64,000 bases of DNA, taken from Prevotellaceae bacterium UBA4361 (GTDB taxonomy: Bacteria > Bacteroidota > Bacteroidia > Bacteroidales > Bacteroidaceae). How positions within the stretch are numbered: the stretch's first letter is position 1; each line of letters opens with the position of its first letter. The DNA is taken from assembly GCA_002393575.1 (NCBI GenBank), contig DGSN01000013.1, positions 1 through 64,000 on the forward strand. Direction: 5' to 3'. Below, one piece after another: positions 9,387 to 16,796 of this stretch. Both the position numbers and the translations under genes were made by a program. Under the pieces are notes generated by a model. It was not told the DNA's origin and did no database searches. It was given only the letters and a program-made list of their open reading frames with translations.

Positions 9387-9759
9387 GAAGATTCCTCTCC
9401 TATTCTTCATACTACATACCTCATTCTTCATTTTCCTCGCTTCCTGTTCGTCTGACTCCGACAACGGACAGATAGAAACGCATGAAGAACAGACCATCGG
9501 AGTGGAAACCATGCGATGGACGTACTATTCATTAGAAACAGGTTCCGTGGTGGGACAAAGCAATTTCGGCGACGAAGCAGCCGACGAACAATGGCGTGAG
9601 CGCAAAGACTGGGACATTGCCCTCTGCGGCGAACTACTCCGCACCAACAGCGGAACATCAGGCATGGGCGAAGGAGGTATCATAGCCATCGACGAAGAGT
9701 ACGAGTCCGTTTCCACAGCCCCCGACACCATCTACACCATCGACTCCCGCTATGAATAA
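9364..9759 (+). CDS. HmuY-like haem-binding lipoprotein, N-terminal half only
   Basis: The start at ATG 9364 gives a lipoprotein signal ending in the lipobox FLASC. The mature part carries the N-terminal HmuY signature: RWTYYSLETG, then KDWDIAL, then RTNSGTSGMGEGG. P. gingivalis HmuY is about 216 residues; this product is 131 and stops just where the second half should begin. No room for that half exists downstream (a terminator and a convergent gene follow). A HmuY-type C-terminal end is instead found on the upstream overlapping gene. The hydrophobic core of the signal peptide is encoded by ttcttca-type heptamers. It would sit on the outer membrane and pass haem to the receptor, if still functional. 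Confidence 0.7.
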   Translation: MAHANLDKKIPLLFFILHTSFFIFLASCSSDSDNGQIETHEEQTIGVETMRWTYYSLETGSVVGQSNFGDEAADEQWRERKDWDIALCGELLRTNSGTSGMGEGGIIAIDEEYESVSTAPDTIYTIDSRYE

Positions 9760-9799
9760 GCGCTACGCTTATCCATCGTTTCAGATTGACTCCTATAAC

Positions 9800-9838
9800 A
9801 AAATTCCGCATGACAGAAAGCTTGCCATGCGGAATTTT
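9800..9838. terminator. Bidirectional hairpin terminator
   Basis: A perfect 13-bp stem, aaaattccgcatg (9800-9812) and its complement (9826-9838), encloses a 13-nt loop and is flanked by A and T runs. It lies between two convergent genes and could stop transcription from both sides. Confidence 0.8.
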
Positions 9839-9861
9839 GCTGTGTTAGGGCATGTTCTGAA

Positions 9862-10608
9862 TCACAGTTTCATCACACGCTTCATCTCTAAGTTCTCATA
9901 GCCCTCAGGACAGTGAGTAGAGAGATAAACCGTAGGATTGTTCTTCACGAACTCACGCACACGGTCGAGGGTTTCGCGGGCAGCTTTCTTGTCCTCGAAC
10001 ACGATGCTCAGCTTGTTGGCTTTCAAGGCTGCATCGCAATAGGTGACATCGCCATGAAACATGTAGAACAGCCCGTCGTTCTCAGCGATAACAATGCTGT
10101 TGCCCTTGGTGTGTCCCTTTGCCTCGATGAACCAAATGCCCTCTGCCACTTGCTGGGCATTAGGGAAGTTCTTGTATGGTTCACCATATTGAGCACGGAC
10201 GATGTTCTCTCCATCCAGCTTCAGTGCATCGGCATCCTCGGGCGAGATGAACACCTGGGCATGAGGAAATGCCTTGATGCAGTCGCTATGGTCGTTGTGC
10301 TTGTGGGTGATGAGGATTTTCGTCACCTGCTCAGGCTTGTAGCCCAATGCTTCGAACGATGCCATATAGTCAGCCACCTTCTCACCCATATAGAGGGGCG
10401 CACCGAGTTTCTTGGCAGGGGCAGCATAGTCTGCCTTGAAGCCTGTATCCACGAGAATGACTTCATCGCCCGTGTCGATGAGGAAGTTTTGCAGACTGCT
10501 GCGGTAAATGATTTGTTCGTCGAACGCTTCCTTGCCCTCTTCGCCGCCAAAAGCGAAAGACTGGTTCATGAAGCCGTGGTCGAACATTCTGATTGCTTTG
10601 ATTTCCAT
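9862..10608 (-). CDS. MBL-fold metallo-hydrolase
   Basis: This is a metallo-beta-lactamase-fold protein of 248 residues from the ATG at 10608. The zinc-binding motif THKHNDHSD (HxHxDH) is clear, preceded by the strand ILVDTGF, and a later GHTKGNS and a FHGDV segment supply further ligands. An alternative ATG at 10638 would add ten residues with no domain content, so the shorter form is preferred. Relatives include AHL-lactonase-like and glyoxalase II-like hydrolases; the substrate cannot be read from sequence. It ends against the shared terminator of the convergent haem locus. Confidence 0.85.
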   Translation of the reverse strand: MEIKAIRMFDHGFMNQSFAFGGEEGKEAFDEQIIYRSSLQNFLIDTGDEVILVDTGFKADYAAPAKKLGAPLYMGEKVADYMASFEALGYKPEQVTKILITHKHNDHSDCIKAFPHAQVFISPEDADALKLDGENIVRAQYGEPYKNFPNAQQVAEGIWFIEAKGHTKGNSIVIAENDGLFYMFHGDVTYCDAALKANKLSIVFEDKKAARETLDRVREFVKNNPTVYLSTHCPEGYENLEMKRVMKL

Positions 10609-10687
10609 AATTTTATTTAGAATGAAAAAGTGGGTCAACGAATTTCTTTTTTGTCAACAAATGAACACAAATAAGGCACAAAAAAAA

Positions 10688-10770
10688 TGAAAAATGAAAA
10701 GTGAAAAATGAAAAATTGGCTATTCAATAGCAATTTTGACCTTTGACCCTTGACCTTCGACTTTTGACTA
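10688..10770. repeat. Heptamer repeats (TGAAAAA, TTTGACC families)
   Basis: Degenerate 7-bp words run in register: tgaaaaa/tgaaaag, then tttgacc/cttgacc/ttcgact. The rest of the gap up to 10955 shows no gene. Promoter sequences for the MBL gene may lie here, but I cannot point to a clear box. Confidence 0.65.
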
Positions 10771-10955
10771 TTCTTTTGAGATAATTTGTGATAATTTGTT
10801 GACTAAAAGAAACAATTTTGTTGACTGAAAAGGGAAGGCTGGCATATTGTGTCTTTCAGCGTTATGCTCAGTCACTTGCCCTGACTTCCCTACTAAAAAA
10901 GAAAAAAATTATAAGCAACGAGATGCGTATGCACCACTCGAAGCCTAACGAAAAA

Positions 10956-11129
10956 TTACTGGGCAGGAGCCCGCTTGCAACGGACAGGTGACACGATGGC
11001 ACCTTCCTTCTTCAACTCGGCAAAAGCCTTGTCAACTTCCTTGCGGTCTGCGCCAAGAGCCTTTGTCACTTCGCCAGCCGAAACAGGCTTTCCTGCCTCG
11101 CGCATGGCTTGCAGAACTTGTTCCTTCAT
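10956..11129 (-). CDS. Small winged-helix-like transcriptional regulator (57 residues)
   Basis: A short open frame runs from ATG 11129 to TAA 10956. It begins MKEQVLQAMREAGKPVSAGE and continues VTKALGADRKEVDKAFAELK, then KEGAIVSPVRCKRAP. This matches a minimal winged helix: helix 1, a PVSAGEVTKALG helix-turn-helix, a recognition helix KEVDKAFAELKKEG and a basic wing. The sequence is composed like a coding gene (no repeats) and sits between two genes on the same strand. It is probably a DNA-binding protein of the small MarR-like type found in Bacteroidetes. Target unknown. Confidence 0.65.
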   Translation of the reverse strand: MKEQVLQAMREAGKPVSAGEVTKALGADRKEVDKAFAELKKEGAIVSPVRCKRAPAQ

Positions 11130-11244
11130 AATCGGATAGTTTTAGTTTACAAAATGTCTGAGGATTGAAAGTGAAGCGTGAAGCGATTGATCCGGATGGC
11201 ATTTTTCACTTTTCATTTTTCACTTTTCACTGTTTACACCTTTG

Positions 11245-11643
11245 TTAGAACTTCACAGTTTCCACAAGCTCCATCATCTTGAAGAAGTCGGCTTTGGCAT
11301 CTTTCAGATAGTACATCACGCCGTTTTCGCCGTTCTCACCAAGAACTGGTTTCAGCACAGGCATCTTGTCAACGAGTGCCTTGCCCACTTCTGGACGGTT
11401 GTCCTCCACGAGCTTGCACTCGATGCGGAGCGTCTGTCCCTTGAATGCACAAATCTCAGCCTTGCAGTTAGCTGCAATCTGACGAGTTGCATTCGTCTGT
11501 CCGAAAGCCATGATGTAAATCTTGTCCTCGAAGTACAGCATAGCGCCGTAAGGACGTACACGTGGCTGGTCACCTTCCACGGTTGCTAAATAGATTGTTC
11601 CTGCCTTCTCTAAGAAGTCATACACTTTTTTTACGTCTTCCAT
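11245..11643 (-). CDS. Pyridoxamine 5'-phosphate oxidase-like FMN-binding protein
   Basis: The 132 residues form a split beta-barrel of the PNPOx-like family: the N-terminal helix, then TIYLATVEGDQPRVRPYGAM, a strand pair LYFEDKIYIMAFGQTNATRQ and KAEICAFKG match the usual FMN-binding positions. Members bind flavin and reduce or sequester small molecules; some are called NimA-like. It is a single-domain protein of normal length. A TATCTTTG promoter box lies about 175 nt upstream. It is divergent from an AraC regulator, which might control it. Confidence 0.85.
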   Translation of the reverse strand: MEDVKKVYDFLEKAGTIYLATVEGDQPRVRPYGAMLYFEDKIYIMAFGQTNATRQIAANCKAEICAFKGQTLRIECKLVEDNRPEVGKALVDKMPVLKPVLGENGENGVMYYLKDAKADFFKMMELVETVKF

Positions 11644-11696
11644 TGAATAAATAAGTTGTTTTAAGTTAAAACTAAGAAAACTTGGTAAGCTTAGAA

Positions 11697-11793
11697 AGTT
11701 AAAAGTTAAGAGTTAAAAGTTAATAAGTTTTATGTCTGAGGTCTAAGGACTAAGGTCGCCTTTGACCTTTGACTTTCGACCTTTGACCTTTTT
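11697..11793. repeat. Heptamer repeats (GTTAAAA, TTTGACC families)
   Basis: 7-bp words gttaaaa/gttaaga and then tttgacc/tttgact/ttcgacc run in register within the divergent intergenic region. Confidence 0.6.
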
Positions 11794-11816
11794 TTGGTTA
11801 AATAAATTGAGGTTTG

Positions 11817-11824
11817 CAAAGATA
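11817..11824 (-). promoter_or_regulatory. Bacteroidetes -7 promoter box (TATCTTTG) for the FMN-binding gene
   Basis: On the minus strand the sequence reads TATCTTTG, a full match to the Bacteroides -7 consensus TAnnTTTG. A TTG lies about 22 nt further upstream as a possible -33 element. It points toward the gene starting at 11643. Confidence 0.5.
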
Positions 11825-11929
11825 GAGATATTCATTGAAGGCATAGCAATCCGAAATGAGCAAGAATTAGTCTGAAACGAACATTCATTCAAAATAATCT
11901 TTGTAACTTTACGGCGTATTTTTCAAAAA

Positions 11930-12832
11930 GTGCAGGCGATTGTGTATAGTTTAAAAGAATTTATTCAAAATGTGGTAGGAATACAGTCGGAGAAAGTACC
12001 ATCCGACGAACTTTTCTGCAACGAAACCAACATCGAGCTGACGTTCCTCACAAACCAAATGCAGGAAACATTAGACAGCTATTCCTACACACTGGTTGAC
12101 CAAGGATGGCTCAACCTTGTTTACAACGGACAGGAACTGACATTGCAGCCAGGAGACCTCTACATCTATTCCCCAGGGTTTCAGGTCACAATCCTGAGCG
12201 GGTCGAAAGATTACCATGCCTTCTGCCTCATTGCCAACGAGCAAATCACCCTTGAAACACCTGTCATCTGGAACATCATCCGCACAGCCTACTATCCCAT
12301 TTCAGAACTGGGACAGCCCGTGATTCACCTCAACAAAGCGCAAGCAGAGAAACTGCGCCGACGGATGCAGGAAATCATCGAATACCAAACATTCAACCAT
12401 CACTTCCTGAAGGAAAGCCTACGCACACTCTACACGCTCTTCGTGCTCGACCTGCGCGACATCATGGTACTCACCATCGGCGAAACCCAGTCGAGCGAAC
12501 GCACCACCGAACTCTTCATTGGCTTCATCCACCTGCTTCCTCGCCACTTCATCGAGCATCACGACATCGGCTTCTATGCCAACCATCTGCACATCACCTC
12601 CACCCATCTCTCACGAATCGTCCGACAGGTGTCGGGGCGCACCGTCATCGACTACATCAACCAGATGTTGCTCATGGAAGCATCGTGGCTTCTGCAAACC
12701 ACAGAACTCAGTCTGGCAGCCATCTCCGAGCGACTGAACTTCGCTGACCAGTCCAGTTTCGGAAAATTCTTCACCCGCATGAAAGGCATTTCTCCCAAAG
12801 CTTATGGGGCAAAGAAATCATTAATCAAGTAA
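11930..12832 (+). CDS. AraC-family transcriptional regulator
   Basis: The protein has 300 residues. An N-terminal cupin-like sensing region (about 35-120, including GQELTLQPGDLYIYSPG) is followed by a C-terminal AraC-type double helix-turn-helix (about 205-295): HLSRIVRQVSGRTVIDYINQ and then LSLAAISERLNFADQSSFGKFFTRMKGISP. The start used is the GTG at 11930, the first in-frame start codon. It is divergent from the FMN-binding gene, a common arrangement for a regulator and its target. Ligand not known. Confidence 0.9.
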   Translation: MQAIVYSLKEFIQNVVGIQSEKVPSDELFCNETNIELTFLTNQMQETLDSYSYTLVDQGWLNLVYNGQELTLQPGDLYIYSPGFQVTILSGSKDYHAFCLIANEQITLETPVIWNIIRTAYYPISELGQPVIHLNKAQAEKLRRRMQEIIEYQTFNHHFLKESLRTLYTLFVLDLRDIMVLTIGETQSSERTTELFIGFIHLLPRHFIEHHDIGFYANHLHITSTHLSRIVRQVSGRTVIDYINQMLLMEASWLLQTTELSLAAISERLNFADQSSFGKFFTRMKGISPKAYGAKKSLIK

Positions 12833-12837
12833 ATCAA

Positions 12838-12994
12838 CATCAGTTCGATATAAGGAGTCGCTTCGCGAGAAATCTCACAAATCTTCTCAAATCTTACAAA
12901 TATGAATGAAATTTTGAGAGATTTGTTTAGATTTGTATGATTTCTGCCTCGAAGAGGCACTTCAAAAAAATATATTTGTTATATCGAACTCACG
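12838..12994. mobile_element. MITE-like palindromic element, copy A
   Basis: Element of about 157 bp bounded by near-perfect inverted ends (catcagttcgatata and tatatcgaactcacg). Internally it has two small hairpins, gtcgcttcgcgag and tgcctcgaagaggca, separated by an AT-rich caaatct-rich core. The short direct repeat taaatca flanks it on both sides (12830-12836 and 12996-13002), as expected for a target duplication. It is a close relative of the element at 31986-32144 in the opposite orientation. It encodes no protein. Confidence 0.75.
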
Positions 12995-13075
12995 TTAAAT
13001 CAGTTCGGAGATAAGAGATTCTCTGAAACGCCTATTTGATTGGCTTGCGCCGAACTAAAGGATTCACTTAATGAC

Positions 13076-13150
13076 CGAGGGCTCGTTATCAAAACAGCGA
13101 GCCCTCGTCGTGACGCAAACGAGGGCTCGCTTGAATTACAACGAGGGCTC
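13076..13150. repeat. CGAGCCCTCG inverted-repeat cluster
   Basis: Four copies of cgagggctcg or its complement cgagccctcg occur within 75 bp, able to fold into alternative hairpins. No gene is seen in 12995-13236 apart from this cluster. Confidence 0.7.
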
Positions 13151-13236
13151 AACATTTCAGTTCAATCAAATAAATGATTGGCTTACGCTAAATGTTCGAG
13201 TTTAACAATTCAAATAAGAACTTGGGATGATTATAA

Positions 13237-13314
13237 AACCACGAATTGCACGAATTAAACGAATTTCTGATTTTAATTTAAAAATAATTCGTTTAATTCG
13301 TGAAATTCGTGGTT
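13237..13314. repeat. AACCACGAATT palindromic repeat, copy 1
   Basis: A long imperfect palindrome starts aaccacgaattgcacgaatt and ends attcgtgaaattcgtggtt, with the two arms able to pair over most of their length. Two further copies occur at 36638-36770 and 53878-54060. Confidence 0.75.
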
Positions 13315-13377
13315 GAAGAAACAAAAGCGTGGAACTAAAATCGCTTCACGTTCCACGCTTCACGCTTCACGTTTCAA

Positions 13378-16300
13378 CTACTTCACCATCGTTTTTCTGC
13401 CATTCACAATGTGGATGCCCTTGGTCAACTGGTTTTTCTTCAGCTGGCGACCATTGAGGTCATAGTAATGGTCGGCAGTTGCAACACTGTTGGCAACATG
13501 GTCGATGGAAGTCACAATGCTCTTCTCACCCACACGGATGTTGTCGATGGCAAGTGCATCACCCATTTCCGTCAGTTCACCACTAATGAAGTCGAAGGTA
13601 GAGACATTCGTGATTTCGAACGAAATGCCGAAACGTGCGTTTTCGTTGTTCTGCAAAGCTGACAGCGGAACAACCACCGTGGTGTATTCTGCATTCGACA
13701 CTGGAATGTCAGCTTGCAATACCATTTCTTCTGGTTCTGCACCATCCACAGCTCCCAGCACATTGACTGTAGCGACTCCTGCTCCCATCACGTCGAAGGC
13801 AAGCACTGGCTCATTCACTCCCTGAAGGTTGAGCTTACCCGAAGTGAACGAATGTGTTCCTGCTTCGTCGGACAACAGCACAATACCGTTGCCGTCGTCA
13901 TCGCTCGACAGGGTGAAGTTCATGGCATCCAAGTCATAGCTCCAGAAATAGTGCGTATAGCCGTCGGCAAAGCCCTCAGTCAGCGGCAGCGAGTATGGCA
14001 CACCTGTCAGCAGACCGGTCACAGTGCCGTCGCTTTCGCCAGCATCGTTCTTGGCTGTCACCACCCAGAACTCATAACCCTGTTCCTTGCCCTGAGTGTC
14101 GAAGTCGAACGAGTAAGTGTCCTGGTCAGTCACCGTTCCGATAAGACCGCTTTCATCGTATGTCAGTTCAGGACCAAAGAAACCTTCCTGCCACTGGGTT
14201 GCATAGACAAGATAATCCACCTTGGCTGGATTCACATAGCGCTCGTTGCTGCCTGTCTCGCCCACCTTGCTCCACGCAAGGCTCACAGAAGTCTTGTTGT
14301 CGGTTGCCACAAGATTCTCAACAGCCAAAGGAACGTCAACACCCACGAACACAGACTTCTTCTCGCTCTTCACGCCAATGCCATCAGCATTGTAAGGAGC
14401 CAAACGATAAACATGGAATCCCATGTCGTCGGCAGTCATCTCATCCACATAGCTGCCCACGCTGCCTGGAGCCACATCATCCACTTCACCTACTTCCTTA
14501 CCATCGCGCAGCACAACTATCTTCGTGAGATTAGCAGTCAGTGCAGAGCCATTGAGAGCCTCAACTGGTGCAGTGAAAGTGACAGTAGCCTTTGGTTCGC
14601 CAGCAGCATCAGCAACGACCTCGAATTGAGGAGCAACAGGAGCAGTGGCAGAAGGACCATCCTCTACGGAAAGGCGGTTGATAATCAAGTGGTCCATATC
14701 GGCATCGCTGATGGCATGAACACCTATATAATATACACCATCCTCGGCAACAGTGAACACCTTCTCGTAATCCTCACCCTCGTCAGCCGAAATCATCAAG
14801 TCAGTTGGTGCAATCAGCTCCTGTGCCAAGCCTTCAGCCGTAGCAGCCTTGCCCATCTTCACCTCGAAACGCTCTGGATAGTAATCACCACCCGATGACA
14901 AGACATTCAGCTCGAACATATAGTTCTTGCCAGCAACGAGATGAATGCCTGGAGTCACCATCCAGTCGTCACCAGTGTTGTCGCTACTGTAGATATAGCC
15001 CGTGCCGTAGTATTCGTCATAACACCAAGTTCTGCCATCTTCGTTTGCGTCGATAATGACGAAGCTCTCAAGCGTTGAAGCATCCTCCTTGAAGTCTGCC
15101 AGATAAGGCACTTCCATAATGACAGACAGGAAGACACTCACCTCTGCACTCTTCTCACCTTCTCCATCGTCGTTGCGCGCAACAAGCTGGTAGCGATAAG
15201 TGCGCATACACAAGTCCTCGCTGTTGTCGAGATACGTAACAGCAGCGCCTGGAGCCACATTCTCAAAGCTGTGAACCACCTCGCCATTGCGCAAGAGGTC
15301 GATGGTCATGTTGCCACTCAGGTCGTCGCCCTTGATGCTCTTCGTTGGAGCCGTGAAACTGATGTTCACCTCCAGCTTGTTCTCCACAGCCGTTGCCTGA
15401 AGGTCAGTAATGGCATCAGGTGCGTTCATCGGAACCGCCTCCACAATGAAGTTATCGGCATAGAGACGATAGACATCCGCATCACTGATGGCATGGATGC
15501 CAAAGTAGTAATAGCCCGATTCGCTCACCACAACCCGACGGCTCCCCAATGGCTGGTTTGGTTCCCAATTCACAATCGTTGGTTCCACCACGGTTTCCGT
15601 CATGCCGTCAGCCGAACGAGTCTTGCCCATCTTCATTTCGATGCGCTCTTCATAACCGCCACTGCGCGTGTCGAATGCCACATGGTAGAACTGTCCTGCC
15701 TCCAACTTGATAGCAGGCGAAATCAACCAGTCGTCGCCAGCATTGTAGCTGTCGCATTCATAACGACCATAGTGGTCGCCATCGCTGTTCATGATGTATC
15801 GCCATGTCGTGCCATCATTATTGGCATCGATAATGCTGAAAGAATACTGCTCGTCGAGCGTCTCAAACGTGTTCATGTAAGGCAGTTCATCCACCTTTTC
15901 CACAATGTCAAGAAGTTCCCACACGGTCTCAGCATCGCCATAGCCCAAGCTGGCATCGTCATCGTCCCAGAACAGACCCATGAAGTAGCCCGACGCGCCC
16001 TCCTGACCAGCGCTCGTGCCCTGGAGCGTGATGACATCGCCACTGAGCACAAAGGTGAAGCTCTCCGCATGGTCGTCGGCAGCCACGACTGCACCTTCCG
16101 CAGTCAGCATTCCCCAGCGTAAGCTCACCGTTGCCTGATAATCCTCATTGTAATACACAGGCTGCTTGGCAGGAATCGTGAGGAAGCGACCCGCGCGAGT
16201 TCCCTTCACCCACGTGCCCAAGCTGGCAGCCGAGATGATGTTCTTCACGTAAACCGTGCCGTCGGCACATTCCACGATTTCCACAGCATCGTATTGATCC

Positions 16301-16677
16301 TGTTCAGCCATGCCACCCTCAACGGGGTAGTAAGACACGCCAGTACGACTGTAGAAACGATGAACGCCCTCGGCAGGCTGTGTGATAATGCCGTGTGCGT
16401 CCTTCACTTCCGAAGCCGCACGCTTCACCTTCCGAGCGTCAGACTTCAGAGAAGTCGAGTTGTAGCTACCGAAGGAAACGGTCCGCAACTGGCCCTTTCC
16501 CCAGACAGACTTTCCGTCCTGTGCTTTCGTAAGCTTGTTCTTCACTCTTGCAGACTTGCCCTTTGCGATGGCAGCCTTGCCTCCTGTCATCACTTCAACA
16601 GGATTTTGTGCTTGCAGCGGAGTTGCCAATGCCATGATTAGCAACAACACAAAAGATGTAATCATTTTCATCATCAT
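13378..16677 (-). CDS. Large secreted adhesin: choice-of-anchor J and fibronectin III-like modules
   Basis: A signal peptide (MKMITSFVLLLIMALATPLQA) precedes about 1,070 residues. Two modules of the cleaved-adhesin/choice-of-anchor J type are clear (about 270-410 and 530-680), each with IIDAN..DG.TW, GDDW..(S/T)P and ERxEMKMGK-like strands. A third weaker one follows (about 930-1040). Fn3-like domains lie between them, with PDAITDLQATA and FTAP segments. The C-terminus ends YDLNGRQL ... GIHIVNGRKTMVK, the tail also found on two other secreted proteins here. Related modules occur in gingipain haemagglutinin regions. It is likely a cell-surface protein binding host or matrix components. Three ATGs in a row make the exact start ambiguous by two codons. 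Confidence 0.8.
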   Translation of the reverse strand: MMMKMITSFVLLLIMALATPLQAQNPVEVMTGGKAAIAKGKSARVKNKLTKAQDGKSVWGKGQLRTVSFGSYNSTSLKSDARKVKRAASEVKDAHGIITQPAEGVHRFYSRTGVSYYPVEGGMAEQDQYDAVEIVECADGTVYVKNIISAASLGTWVKGTRAGRFLTIPAKQPVYYNEDYQATVSLRWGMLTAEGAVVAADDHAESFTFVLSGDVITLQGTSAGQEGASGYFMGLFWDDDDASLGYGDAETVWELLDIVEKVDELPYMNTFETLDEQYSFSIIDANNDGTTWRYIMNSDGDHYGRYECDSYNAGDDWLISPAIKLEAGQFYHVAFDTRSGGYEERIEMKMGKTRSADGMTETVVEPTIVNWEPNQPLGSRRVVVSESGYYYFGIHAISDADVYRLYADNFIVEAVPMNAPDAITDLQATAVENKLEVNISFTAPTKSIKGDDLSGNMTIDLLRNGEVVHSFENVAPGAAVTYLDNSEDLCMRTYRYQLVARNDDGEGEKSAEVSVFLSVIMEVPYLADFKEDASTLESFVIIDANEDGRTWCYDEYYGTGYIYSSDNTGDDWMVTPGIHLVAGKNYMFELNVLSSGGDYYPERFEVKMGKAATAEGLAQELIAPTDLMISADEGEDYEKVFTVAEDGVYYIGVHAISDADMDHLIINRLSVEDGPSATAPVAPQFEVVADAAGEPKATVTFTAPVEALNGSALTANLTKIVVLRDGKEVGEVDDVAPGSVGSYVDEMTADDMGFHVYRLAPYNADGIGVKSEKKSVFVGVDVPLAVENLVATDNKTSVSLAWSKVGETGSNERYVNPAKVDYLVYATQWQEGFFGPELTYDESGLIGTVTDQDTYSFDFDTQGKEQGYEFWVVTAKNDAGESDGTVTGLLTGVPYSLPLTEGFADGYTHYFWSYDLDAMNFTLSSDDDGNGIVLLSDEAGTHSFTSGKLNLQGVNEPVLAFDVMGAGVATVNVLGAVDGAEPEEMVLQADIPVSNAEYTTVVVPLSALQNNENARFGISFEITNVSTFDFISGELTEMGDALAIDNIRVGEKSIVTSIDHVANSVATADHYYDLNGRQLKKNQLTKGIHIVNGRKTMVK

Positions 16678-16796
16678 AATTAAGTTTTTAAGTTTTTGAG
16701 TTTTTGAGTTTTGACGTGAAGTGTGAAGCGATAAGAGTGAAAAGTTAAAAATTTCGTAAACAAACCGGATGGCATTTATAACTTTTATCTCTCATT

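Noticed and set aside
11887..11912. Promoter box for the AraC gene (taatctttg)
   Set aside because: It has one base too many compared with TAnnTTTG and no supporting upstream element.
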